A stretch of 64,000 nt of DNA. Source: Amorphophallus konjac. Its lineage: Eukaryota > Streptophyta > Magnoliopsida > Alismatales > Araceae. Position numbers and translations under genes: made by a program. The notes beneath the pieces are model-generated. The model was not told the DNA's origin and did no database searches. It saw nothing but the letters and a program-made list of their open reading frames with translations. The stretch covers positions 327,987,829 to 328,051,828 of the forward strand of contig CM040125.1 of the NCBI GenBank assembly GCA_022559845.1. The letters are read 5' to 3'. This document shows, piece after piece, positions 32,989 through 44,211 of this stretch (the first letter of the stretch is position 1; each line of letters opens with the position of its first letter).

Positions 32989-33781
32989 GAATTTTGGGTG
33001 CAGGATGCCTTGGAGCTCAGAAATGAATGGTCAGGTAAATAAAAGCTCAAGGCACAGGTATGTAAATTTTTTTTTTTACATGTTTAGTCTTGACATGTAG
33101 ATACTGCATCATAAGTTTGCCCATTTTGTTCAATAAACTTCTGTAAACTGAATTGCTTGTTTGAAATAATAATTTATCCCCCGTGGTGTGAAGATGAACA
33201 CATGAGCTAGATTCATTGCTCACACCCTGCTTGACCTCTGGTATTTTAAATGGTCTAGAGTTGAAAGGAAAGTCATGCTTGCCCAGAACTCTTACTATGT
33301 GTGAGAATGATCTAAGATCAAAACCTCCGTCGTGTATCAGAGATCAATTATTTCAGCTGTCTGATTCATGAGAAACTTGTTATGCTGATGAAGTTGATGT
33401 GATGATGAGTTGTTTGGTATCTGATATCAGCCACATGAAATTCTTGGATTTTAGTTTTGATGATGCATATCATGGTTGTATTTTCAACTCGTTATTCATG
33501 TTAGCATTTTTCAAAGGGGGAGTCTAGCAATTGGCATCATCATGTTGCATTCAGTTCAAAATCAATTGTAAATGATTTGTGTTTGCATCATCTTGTGATC
33601 TCATATACTCTAATGCAAATCATGTTTAGGAAAACACAAAAAAAAATGTGCAATCATCATGCAACATCTTCATTGTATTGTGCATTCACATAAGACTTAG
33701 GTTGCATAGTTCATTGCCAACCCATGCATGCTTTCAATAGGAGTCAACATCTAAACCCAAGCTGCATGCTCCCTTAGAATA
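32989..33781 (+). other. Element B gag-RT spacer (protease and integrase missing)
   Basis: About 0.8 kb without protease DSG or integrase motifs. It begins with the post-gag hairpin (33006-33054), then AT-rich non-coding sequence with a poly-T near 33070 and a CAAAGGGGGAG motif at about 33515. In a complete copia element protease and integrase would lie here. Confidence 0.65.
33006..33054 (+). other. Post-gag hairpin with AATAAA loop, element B
   Basis: TGCCTTG(G)AGCT (33006-33017, one bulged base) pairs with AGCTCAAGGCA (33044-33054); AATAAA at 33038-33043 sits at the loop edge. Starts 17 bp after the gag stop. Confidence 0.65.
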
Positions 33782-34608
33782 AAGCTGTATCAAATGGATG
33801 TAAAAAGTGCTTTCTTGAATGGCTTGATCAAAGAAGAAGTCTATGTAGAGCAGCCCCCTGGCTTTGAGAACATTAACTATGTAGATTTTGTATACAAGTT
33901 AGATAGGGCGCTTTATGGACTTAAGCAAGCATCAAGAACTTGGTATGAGAAACTAAGCTCGTTCCTCATTGAAAAAGGGTACACATGAGGTAAGGTAGAT
34001 CAAACACTTTTCACTAAGAAGCAAGGTAAGAACATTTTGATTGTTCAAATTTATGTTGATGATATTGTGTTTGGTTCCACTAAATCTGAAATGTATGAGG
34101 AATTTGCTAACCTCATGACTAGCGAATTCGAGATAAGCCTAATAGAACTCAAATTTTTTCTCGGTTTGCAGGTCAACCAAGGAGAAGATGGGTGCTTCAT
34201 GAGTCAAGCCAACTACATCAAGGAGCTGTTGAAAAGATTTGACATGACAAACAGCAAAATAATTGCAACTCCTATGAACACCTCAACTTCACTGGATTCG
34301 GATCAAAATGATAAATTAGTGGATGCAAAAATCTGTAGAGGTATGATCGGATCATTACTTTATCTGAATGCATCCCGACCAGATATCCAATTTAGTGTAT
34401 GTCTCTGTGCTAGATTTCAAGCTAGTCCTAGAGTAGGACCAAACATATTGAGATTAGGCATCACTTCATTAGAGATGAGGTCGTTAAGAAAAAAATTGAA
34501 CTACATTTTGTTGATACGCTAAATCAAATTACTGATATCTTCACCAAGCCCTTGTGTAATGACTGGTTTTCTACACTCAGAAGGGAGCTTAGTCTTTGCA
34601 GACCTTAG
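33782..34608 (+). pseudogene. Element B copia reverse transcriptase / RNase H remnant
   Basis: Frame beginning [14 protein letters not shown] and [11 protein letters not shown], classical copia RT, with the active site YVDDIVFGST (YVDD at 34052-34063). A stop at 33986 and loss of the N-terminal half of RT make it inactive. Near 34433 the RT C-terminus jumps to the end of RNase H (HIEIRHHFIRDE, then TDIFTKPL) in another frame, implying an internal deletion of most of RNase H. It ends at a stop at 34606-34608. It shows that B descends from an autonomous Sirevirus. Confidence 0.9.
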
Positions 34609-36560
34609 GCCACTAAAAATTGAAATGATGATCCTCTTCAGCTTGGTTGTGTGTCTTGAAATTTGGCATCCATGTATTGTTTATATGTAAATATGTCATC
34701 TTGCATCTGATGTAGCATTGCATTTAGTCACGATGCATAATAAAGTTGAATTCATGTTCACGATGCATTGTATGTGGTGTAGCTTCATTCTTGCATGGCC
34801 ATGGTATATCAAATGTTGATGTATGGAAAGGTAGGTTTTGCTTGCCTAGAAGCACTCAATATGCGTGAGGTTTCACCTCCGCCAAGTACCATACGTCACT
34901 GTCGCATATAGGCCATATAATAAGGGGGAGTTGTCTCTTTGACGCATTCATGCATATATTTCATCTTCATTCTGTTACATTTAATTAGTGTACAACCATG
35001 GGTTGGGTCATACATTTCATTTCTACCACCTTCATGAGTGACTAGGTCAACCTCATTTGTCATTCAACTTACTTGCAAACATAACTCCTTCGTGCATCCA
35101 TTGCATATCTTTAGGGGGAGTTTTGTTGCTTCTTTTAATCTTTTGCAATCTGAACTTCAATGGCCTCCAGTTTAAAAATTGAGATCACGAGACAGACAGA
35201 TCAATGGTGTAAGAGATTTCCATTATATGAACTAATGATTGCCCATCCAATTATAATGGTTCAGATTTAATGATTCCCTTGACGTTCTGATATATCTTTT
35301 GAAATCATCTATGTTCTGTGGTTTTAATAGGCCTTAACTAGAGATTGCATGTTGTGTCTTGAATGACTATCATGAAATCTGAAAATTCAAAAGTCATAGC
35401 AACGTTGGTTGAAATGCTAAAGTATAGTATTATTTTTAAACATCTTGATGAGCTAGAATTCCTGAAAATTAATTTGACAGAGCAATGATATTGTTGCACG
35501 GAGAAATATGTCACGTCATCAAATCAAGTGACGAATGATATGTTATGATGTGCCCCTGTTATCTCTATCTTAATTTCTTTGGACTCTAGGCAGAGCACTG
35601 GCATAATTACTGAGAAATATATCTTCTCATCAAAGAAATGAGATCAGATATGTCATGACGTGACTTTACTATCTTTGTTCATTCTGAAGCATAACAGTTA
35701 GTCTTACCAAATACCTAGGAATATTGGCGTCTAAACAACATGTATTCTTACGGCTAGGAGGCATGTACTAGACTTGATTGCTCGTAAAATATGAGTCATG
35801 TACATCAAACCGCCAAAGATCATGCAAAACAGTGCTGAAATCATAAAATTCCATGCTTTAGTCATGCTTGTTTTACCTCAATACTAGTTGGTGCTATTCC
35901 CGATGAAGTTATTGAATATGAATGTTTAAGACAAAGGAAAGTTCACCACTACCATGATATGCCCTTCTGGTTCATTTATATTAAAACATACATATAGATG
36001 GTTTTGGAACTCTATTGTTGATCTCAGATTTCATTAGCTTTGAACCATGTACATTGCTCACGGCGTGTTTCTGATTTGCATATAATGGCTTGCTCTCAAC
36101 TCCTTTCAGCTTTGGTCTCACAGACATCCGTCACCTTCTCTACCTTATCCCTCCTTTTTGTTGCTGTCAAAGGCGGAGAAAATGTCTTGTTGTGAGTCCT
36201 TTATGAGAATGTCTTGTTGTGAGTCCTTTATGAGCTAATACCTTTGTCCGTCCTTTATGCATCCTTTGTGAGTTATCAAATAGGTAGAGTGAATTGTGGA
36301 CGGAAGAGAGTCCATGGGGGAGAGAACCTTGTGAGCTTTGTGTCTTCATATGTTGATGGGGGTTTGCATAATTACATGGGTTTGCATAATTGCATAGCAT
36401 TCATATGCTTTGATCATCCATGTATACATATCCGCATTCACATGCTTTCACTATCATGGATCTTGAGCTGCATATGTCGCATATGTCATAAACTTTGTCA
36501 TATTGGATATTACTACCACATAATGACTCACAGTGTTGCCATCATCTAAAAGGGGCAGAA
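34609..36560 (+). other. Element B long 3' non-coding region
   Basis: About 1.95 kb without coding sequence I recognise. It contains the multibranched structure (34821-34894), serial hairpins (about 35501-35660), several purine-tract-like motifs (TAAGGGGGAG at 34921-34931; TTAGGGGGAG near 35110), and the final AAAAGGGGCAGAA before the 3' LTR at 36561. Some Sireviruses carry an envelope-like gene here; none is visible. Confidence 0.6.
34821..34894 (+). other. Multibranched inverted-repeat structure, element B
   Basis: Outer stem GTATGG/CCATAC (34821-34826 with 34889-34894), inner TAGG/CCTA (34832-34835 with 34845-34848) and GAGGT/ACCTC (34867-34871 with 34875-34879). The joints AGCACTC and TGCGTGAG and the 3' CTCCGCCAAGTACC match element C at 28771-28880, while the stem sequences differ. 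Confidence 0.55.
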
Positions 36561-38110
36561 TGTTGTGCCCCTGTGGTTAATTCAGTCATACTATGGTAAT
36601 TTGAGTCATTCGACATCTTCTTGTGGTCATTTGAGCTATTGGACATTCTTGGTTTTGATAATGGCTAAACACTATAAGTCATTGTTATTTTCCACTCTCA
36701 TATGACTGACATACGTGGTGTTTTGTTCATGACAGATAAGCCAATGAATGGACAAGCATGGCAGTCGCCTGGCAAACTAAATGTGTGGATAAGCATCTTG
36801 CCTCTCTACCATTCAATACAGGTAGTATATGTCATTTACTGTCAAGCACCATTGGTAAGATTCTTACCTTGTCATAGCCATCAATCTCACCATGGGTATT
36901 CCATATACCTCTCATCTCTAAACTTCATTCATTATAATTGAGGTTCACAATGATAACTTGGTTTGATAACTTACAAGTTCACTCTTCAAATGCATTAGTT
37001 TCTCATTCCAATCATGATAACATGCTCAAATGGTCTTGATGTTTCTAATGCATAAACCAAGTGAAATCCAACCCCCAAATGTATGAAATAAACATCTACT
37101 TAAAGTCATTGATATTTGGAGGTATTTCATTGGGCTAAGACTTCAACTTTACAGGACTAGGTCATTCCGGTCAACCAGAATCGCCAAATGTGAAAAGTCT
37201 TATACTGCATCTTCTGCAGGTCGACCGGCAGCAGCGGTCGACCACCCCAGGTCGACTGGAAATTTTAGGGACTAAATTTCTACAGTGATTCTCAGTAGCG
37301 GTCGACCGCCAGAAGCCTCTGATCGACCGCCAGCCCCGAGCCAACCAATGTTGACTTTATTTTCCACTTCGAAAAGAGCCATTCTCCATGGATTTCTTTA
37401 ATCTTAAAGTCACCCAATTACCCACAAAATGTGGATCTGGTCTGGGGGGTTTCTATTGACCATCCAAAGTCTATAAAATACATACAAGAGGGTTAGAAAC
37501 CCTAATGCTTCAAGAGGAATCAAAGAGAGATCAAGAGAGGCTAGAGAAGGAGGTTGGAAGAAGAGATATTGTAGCCGTGAACAGTACTCCGTGCAGGAGT
37601 TCTTCATCAATTCCAAGGTGATTCAAGCTCATATCTTAATCCAGCAACCTCCAAGGAAGAGTAGAAGCAAGCAAGGCTAAGAGGGAAGATCAAAGGAGGC
37701 TGCAAGGGTGTGTTCAAGGGAGAGGAGTTCGAGTACTGTAGCTGTGAACAGTACTCCGGGAAGAAGTTCTTCATCAAATCTTCAAGTGATTCGAGCTACT
37801 TCAAGAGGAGATCAACCCCAAGCCAAGTGAAGATAAAGCTGCAACCATCATCCTCTTCATCATCTCAAGGTGATCCAAAGAATCCCATTCTCAAGGGAGA
37901 TCAAATCTGTATCCTTCATCTTCTTCATCAACTCAAGGTGTTCCAAGCAAGATCTTTTCACAAGGAAGAAGATACCATTGAAGCATCAGATTCAACCTCC
38001 AGTAATCTCAGACAAGATCTCTTCTCTTTGAGCATATTCTATATCTTGTTTGAGTGTTTTCATATTTGTTCTCTTTCCATTTCATTCAAACATTTGAAAC
38101 TGAAGATCAT

Positions 38111-38285
38111 CCCTACCGGTGGTTAGTAGGAAGGTAATCAGAAGCTGTCCAATCTGTGGTGTTGACGTCCCTACCGGTGGTTAGTAGGAAGGTAATCGGA
38201 AGTTCTCCGATCTGCGGTGTTGACGTCCCTACCGGTGGTTATTAGGAAGGCAATCGGAGGTCTTTCCGATTTATGGTTCAGTGCG
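38111..38285 (+). repeat. 58-bp hairpin repeat, three units, B 3' LTR
   Basis: Units start at 38111, 38169 and 38227 with CCCTACCGGTGGTTA(G/T)TAGG. Within units AATCGGA/TCCGATT, ATCGGA/TCCGAT or the weaker ATCAGA/TCCAAT can pair. One unit more than in the 5' LTR. Confidence 0.8.
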
Positions 38286-38299
38286 TTGCACTAGTGGAG

Positions 38300-38354
38300 C
38301 CTCACCGGATTTGGTGAGGGGTGAACGTAGGACTGGGATTCAATCCGAACCACC
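38300..38354 (+). other. Conserved LTR hairpin module, element B copy
   Basis: CCTCACC/GGTGAGG (38300-38306 with 38313-38319), outer GGTG/CACC (38320-38323 with 38351-38354), inner GGAT/ATCC (38336-38339 with 38343-38346). Flanked by the conserved CCGAACCACCTTAAAATC. Confidence 0.7.
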
Positions 38355-38587
38355 TTAAAATCCTTTGTGTTGTGGTTTGCTCGTGCGATTACTTCGTGAT
38401 AGATGCATGCTTAGGTTCAATATCTATATTACTTATTCATCTTGCTAAGCGAATCATTGTGTGCCACGCTAAGCTAGTTATATTCCACTGTAATTCTTTT
38501 TATCTAGCTTTAAAGAGGGCTGCATTTTGAAAAGTGGGGCAGATCTATTCACCCCTCCCCTCTAGATCCGCCATCCACTACTCAACA

Positions 38588-38592
38588 TCATA
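38588..38592 (+). repeat. Element B target-site duplication, right
   Basis: TCATA, identical to 29072-29076. Confidence 0.9.
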
Positions 38593-39808
38593 ACTATGTC
38601 TAGGCAAATTCACTTTCTACATACAAAGCAATTACCCATACTTTATTCAAAAATGAAGCATATGACTTTGATTGATAAGGATTTCAGAAATTCCTTTTAA
38701 CACTTCAAGGGAAACAAATTTCTACATGGAAATTAAGAGAATCGTGAGGAAAAAGCTACCTACCCCGCAAGCTTCAATAAGTGAAATGTCTAACCAAGTA
38801 TCCGGGAATCCCCACTGAAATAAATGAGGAAACTCGTGTCGAAAGGTGAAACAAAAATCCACATTGCGTGATGAATCCTAGTAGTCGGGAAACCCCATTG
38901 AGACATATGAGATGACTCGCGTCGAACGGTGAAATCCAATAAAAGAAAAGCAAACAAAAAGGGATTGTGTGAAGCTACCAATAGTCGAGGATCGAAATGG
39001 AAGTATAGGAAGGAAATAACCCTCTAGTGTTTTCTAGAAATTCTATTCATATCTATATAATTTTAAAGTTCATTGCTCATTTTCACAAATTTCATTTTTG
39101 GATATTATTGTGATGACTGTATATCTTGAATTTGTTCTTATCATGGTTTATGCAATACCTTTAGCATATATATGCACTACCTTTTTTGATTATGCTTCAA
39201 GTCTCACATTTTGATTTTGAATACACTGCTAAGTTGTTATCCTCCTACCCCACTGAGGGGGAGCACTAGAGATACTTGCTTGATTGGCTTTTATGCTTGC
39301 TTGCTTGTTTGCTTGCATGCATGCTTCATTTCATACTTCAGCTCATATTGATACATCTTTACATTACACATGTAAATAACAGGTCATTTAATCCCATTAT
39401 CAATCAGTTTTTGTTCATGACAATAGGGGGAGAATAATGTGCTGTTCAGCACAACATTAGCATATAGTTTAGTTTCTCTATACTTCTTGTGCATAGTTGG
39501 GTCATACACTCTACATACTGTTCAAAAATTGAGCATTTGCATACACTTTGTTATTTTACATACAGCTTTGTCATACATTCAGCATATAATTCAAAAATTG
39601 AACAATGCACGTCAAATTCCACCTTCTTGTTAGGTGTTCATGGTTTCCATACCATCCTTTTATGGTAGGTTCATTGTAGGTTCGTGCACTTTTATGTCTC
39701 ATTTCATAATTGTTTGTTCCTCTAGACCCCCACTTTTTGATAATGTCAAAGGGGGAGAGAGTGTTTTGGATGGCCACAATATATTGTCATCATCAAAAAG
39801 GGGGAGAT
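38593..39808 (+). other. Element C non-coding region, right part
   Basis: Continuation of element C after B. Holds a diverged ~86-bp tandem pair (about 38799-38855 and 38885-38940; shared ACTCG(T/C)GTCGAA(A/C)GGTGAAA). It also has several purine-tract-like motifs (CTGAGGGGGAGC near 39250, AATAGGGGGAGAATAA near 39423, CAAAGGGGGAGAGAG near 39748) and the last one, AAAAAGGGGGAGAT, at 39796-39808. No gene seen. Confidence 0.6.
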
Positions 39809-41261
39809 AATTGGGTTCGTGGCACTCCCTCTTTGTCTTTGATAATGGTTTTGATGATCACATTATATTGTGTGGTTTGCGTTCATTGTGTGCTTGACAC
39901 TTTGGAACCTTCATGTGAAAATTGGGTTCTTCATGTGGACTGTTGATGGCTGTACATGCATGTTGATCGTGTGGCTTCTACTCATATTGATAATGATGAA
40001 ATGTTAATATATGAGTTATTTATATTGCTTGGTTGAGTGGGTTGTTCAACTAGTTCTCAACTTGATGAAACTGGGTTTTCAGATGCCTTCATGCATTTTC
40101 TGTTCATGAGATTTGGAGCATTTATCTGAATACTGTGTTTCTCATGATGAATTGTCTAATGGTCTACTTTTGTAGTTCATGAGAGATTAAATATCAAGGT
40201 GGTCAAGGTTTGCTAGAACTATAATTGAAACTGGATTTTTTTTTGCTTTGAACTGAAATAGCAACTCATGAGAGGACTGATTGAAATGAATTTGATATAG
40301 CCTTTCAAAGCATGATCTATGTCTTGATATGTGAGCTTGTAAAGCTTGTTACTGAAATCTTTGGACTGAACTCATGTATGCTCTGTTTGAACTAGAACTG
40401 GTTTTTCCATGACTGAATATACTACTATTGAGGTTGCATTTTAGCATTCTTTACTACAGGATGATTGAGATAGTTAAGTGTGCAAAAATGGTTTGAAAAT
40501 GGTTTCTTTAAATTCTTTGACTTATAATTCTCATGAATTTGAATTTCTGGAAAGTGCAGGTTTAAATTTCCCCACATATCTTTGAAACTAAGGTGAGACT
40601 TTGTTTTTACTGAACTTCCATGTGGCTAAATTAGGTTTATTTCTAACTCCATGGCCTTGGGCTTTATTTCACTTCATTAGGCCTTTTTCTATCTCTGCAC
40701 TGCAAGAGTTGACTCTCTGAGTCGACTCTTGGTGCCCGGAGTCTGCTGATTCAAGCAGAAAGAGTGGTCTCTGAAAAGTGTCGACTCAAATAGTCGACAC
40801 TTTCAGGTAAGTTTGGTTCTGTACAGAATGATTCGAAAAAAGTGTTGACTCTAAGAGTCGACACTTTTCTCCTGTGTGTTGTTTTTTTGTGTTCTGGCAG
40901 AACACCTATGAACAAGAGTCGACTCTAAGAGTCGACACTTATCTCGGGCGCCCCGATCTGGTTTGCCAGTTTTGGATGTGAACCTAATGATTTGTGATCC
41001 ATTTGCCATGATGTTTTACACCCTTACCCTTAGGGTTTCTACCTTTGATAGGGTGTGGTTTTGAGAGGTTTTCTCATGGGTTTTCATGTCTTTTGGCAAC
41101 TCTTCTCCTTGACTACATATAACCTACGATTTCCATACGATGAAAACATTCCTTGAGCTTATTGTGTTCTATCTTGTCTTGCAGGTGAAGGGAGGACGAG
41201 CTGGAGGGTCGCACCCTGTTGGAGGAGGATGAAGAAGCCGCTGAAAATTCCATCCATTAGT
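39809..41261 (+). mobile_element. Element C 3' LTR, piece 1
   Basis: Begins just after the last purine tract (AATTGGGTTCGTGGCACTCCC; the expected TGTTG start seems mutated, so the first base is uncertain by 2-3). Contains GAGTCGACTC-type palindromes (about 40708-40945). Interrupted at 41262 by element A. The 3' LTR continues at 51790 and 59273 and totals about 2.35 kb. Confidence 0.75.
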
Positions 41262-41459
41262 TGTTGTGTCCCTGTGGTTTTGATGATAGCAAACACTATA
41301 AGTCATCATCTGTTTGTGTCTGCATATGAATGATTGATTGAGCATCTTATTTGAATGGCATTCCATCGAACAGGCTGTGTGCATATTTGGTGCATTGTCT
41401 GTTTCTGTTCATGGTGGCCATACGTTAGTGCATGCCTAGGCACATGCATGTTCAAGGGT

Positions 41460-42870
41460 TAAAGTCTGTACATTCTTCAGGTGCATCGTCTCAGCAAGTC
41501 TATACATTGGACTTGAGCACATAGGAAGTCTATACATCATCTGCTTTCCATGCACTTAAAGTCTGTACAGCCCATGAATTAACGCTAGGACGCAAAGTCT
41601 GTACATCATCCAGTTGCAGGCAGTAGCAAGTCTGTACATCGCCTTGTCGCAGACATAGCAAGACTGTACATTGCATGTGTCACAGACATAGCAAGTCTGT
41701 ACATCGCATTTGGTGCAGGCACAGCAAGTCTGTACATTGTTCTCGAGTGCATTCACCGTCTCACTCAGCGTCTCTGTGAGTCTACACATTTGTCTCTCGT
41801 ACAGCCAGTGTCTCACTTAGCGTCTTTGTGCATGCATCATTCAGGTCTATACAGCCAGCGTCTAGCGTCTCACTTAGCGTCTTTGTGCATGCATCATTCA
41901 GGTCTATACAGCCAGCGTCTCACTTAGCGTCTTTGTGCATGCACATTTAAAGTCTGTACAGCTTGTGTTCGCAACATAAAGTCTGTACATTGTCTAGACT
42001 TCATACACCAAGTCTATTCATTGCCTTGCAGCATGCACGCACACATAGTCTGCACATTCATAGCTGTTAAGTCCATACACTTGTTGCTGGCAAGTCTATA
42101 CATCGCATAGCATGCATGTGTTCAAGTCTATACATTGCTGCTGAACGCAAGTCTATACATTGGTTGCTGCATTGTACGCACACTCAAAGTCTACACATTG
42201 CATGTTAGCATGCTCGCACACACTAAGTCCATACATGAGCAAAGTCTGCACATTGCTGTCGTTACCTACGTTGAAAGTCTGCACATTGCTGTCTTTACCT
42301 ACGTTCAAAGTCTGTACATTTCTCAATGGCTATGCAATTCTTCAAAGAAAGTCTGCACATTGTTTATACATTGCACGCAGAGTCTACACATTCGTCTGCA
42401 TGCCTGAGCATCCATTGTTGTTGTGCATACTTTGATAGATGTAAAGTCTATACCTTGCTATCTGCATTTGTGCAATCCTTCGATATAAGTCTATACATTG
42501 CCTCATGCATTGCACAAAGTCTGCACATTGTGTGTTGCTATGCTCACATATCGTTTGAGTAAGTCTGCACAATGGTGCACGCTGAGTCTGCACATTGTTG
42601 CACGCTAAGTCTGCACACTAACAGCATGACAGTGCATTCAACTTTCAATGTGCATAATTCACCATATGCATACTACATGATTTGCCATCAAGTCTATACA
42701 TTGTCTCGCACACACCCACTAGCAAGTCTGCACATTGGTTGCACATTGCATACATGAAGTCTGTACATGCATTAGCTTTGCATTCACAAAGTCTGAACAT
42801 GCCATAGTCTTGCATACATGAAGTCTGTACATGCTTCAGCGTTGCTTGCATGAATTAAGTCTGTATAGGG
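41460..42870 (+). repeat. A U3 motif array, AAGTCTG(T/C)ACATTG
   Basis: About 39 copies counted by eye, at irregular 20-60 bp spacing, often preceded by GCA. The 3' LTR has the matching array at about 49207-50615. Confidence 0.85.
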
Positions 42871-42977
42871 TTTTACTGTCTTAAGCTGATACTCCCTTCG
42901 ACTGACTGACAGGTACTGTCTCGAGGAGATTAAGGAGGGCACATGTTCCAAGAAGGAAGGATGGCTCAGGATCGTGA

Positions 42978-43077
42978 CACGTGTATAGCAACGAGCCTGG
43001 ATGCTGCCACGTGGTCCAAGCTTTTGGGCGGGAGATGTGGAAGACACACGCCCTACCTGCTGCTGCTATATATATAC
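42978..43077 (+). promoter_or_regulatory. Element A LTR promoter: two G-boxes and TATA box
   Basis: ACACGTGT (core 42978-42983) and CCACGTGG (core 43008-43013), then CACACGC and CCTGCTGCTGCTATATATAT (TATA 43067-43077). The 3' LTR copy keeps all parts (50723-50728, 50753-50758, TATA from 50812). Same architecture as in element F. Confidence 0.72.
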
Positions 43078-43698
43078 TAAGCTTCTTCCTCAGAAGAAGA
43101 TCTGATCGAAGCAGAAGGGGCAGAAGAAGAGAGAGAGAGAGCCTGCACGATCCAGAAGAAAAAGAAAAAGAGAAGAAGAGCAGAGTGTGAAAGTAGCAGA
43201 GAAGAAGAATAAAAAAGAAAGAGGAAGAGAGATCGAGAGTAGAGAAGAAGAAAAAGAGAAGCAGAAGAAGAAAGAGGAGAGTGAAGAGAGAGAGAGAGAG
43301 AGAGAGCTCGTGAAGAAGAAGAGAAGAATACATTGAAGTGGTGCTATCTGTTGGCTCTTGGATCAGATCCAGACCAACTTGCTCCTTGAGAGCTATTTTG
43401 TGCTTTATCGTATACAACTTTTTGTTGCTGTTTTATTTCCCATCTTATTTTTCTTTTAAACTTTTCTTCAAGCTGTTTGTCAGTAGAGCAAGCTGTTTTG
43501 CTCAGCGTTTGCAGTGGTGGATTCCACTGGTCGGGTTAAGCTGTAGTCCCCAGCGGTTGGCAAAGCTGTAATGCCCAGCGGTCAAGCTGTGAGTCAGTGG
43601 ATGGCTAAGTTGTATTGCCCAGTGGAAGCAAGCTATGATTCTCAGCGGTTGTAGGCAAGCTGTGAGGCCCAGCGGTTCAAACTGTTAGTCAGCGGAAT

Positions 43699-43751
43699 CC
43701 ACACTCTGGTTTGAGTGTGGGGTGGATGTAGGTCTGGAGGACCGAACCACC
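43699..43751 (+). other. Conserved LTR hairpin module, element A copy
   Basis: CCACACT/AGTGTGG (43699-43705 with 43714-43720), outer GGTGG/CCACC (43721-43725 with 43747-43751), inner GGTC/GACC. The first stem differs from the CCTCAC type of the other families on both strands, so pairing is kept. Repeated in the 3' LTR at about 51441-51493. Confidence 0.72.
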
Positions 43752-44049
43752 TAAAAATCCTCTATGCAGTGGTTTGATTTCTTATATGCTTCCGCTAGAT
43801 GAATGCATAGGGATGATATGTTTTGATTGCACACTGTGTGTTTGATTGTGGTATTGAGAGTCTTTGACATTGTTCCTAAGTCACTGATCAGTTCATCTAT
43901 AAGCATATCAGTTGACTTAGTGAATCTATAAATTTCGCAATTGCTCATTGGCCTTCTGTTAGTATCAGGAAGATTTTTTAGGTGGACAAATATTTTTAAG
44001 GGGAGATTCATTCACCCCCCTCTGAATCCATAGCATCGAACCCAACACT

Positions 44050-44063
44050 TGGTATCAGAGCGG
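44050..44063 (+). other. Element A primer binding site
   Basis: TGGTATCAGAGCGG two bases after the LTR end at 44047; initiator tRNA-Met type, identical to that of element F. Confidence 0.92.
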
Positions 44064-44211
44064 GTCTCTGACCTAACAGATCTAACAATCTACAGAGGAT
44101 CCTGCTAGTTTTTGGTGCATTTCAGAGTGTGTTTCTTATGTTCTGTGTTTTGTTTCACCGGTTTAGTGTCTTGATATGCTCATCTGATTTCGGTGCACTC
44201 ATCATATCTCG

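Larger units (their letters stand above)
36561..38587 (+). mobile_element. Element B 3' LTR
   Basis: 2027 bp, TGTTGTGCCCC...CTCAACA, with TATAAAA at 37472-37478, three 58-bp repeat units and a complete hairpin module. Followed directly by the TCATA duplication. Close in sequence to 29077-31001 apart from the indels noted there. Confidence 0.92.
41262..44047 (+). mobile_element. Element A 5' LTR (Sirevirus, ~2.8 kb)
   Basis: 2786 bp, TGTTGTGTCCC...ACCCAACA, closely matching 49009-51789. In order: a 1.4-kb array of AAGTCTG(T/C)ACATTG motifs, two G-boxes, a TATA box, a GA-rich leader with (GA)n at about 43285-43308, repeats of AAGCTGT...CCCAGCGG (43540-43690) and the conserved hairpin module (43699-43751). 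Open frames across the motif arrays are not genes. Confidence 0.93.

Noticed and set aside
42881..43417. Minus-strand 178-codon Ser/Leu-rich frame (and 50626-51213)
   Set aside because: Reverse complement of the GA-rich LTR leader.
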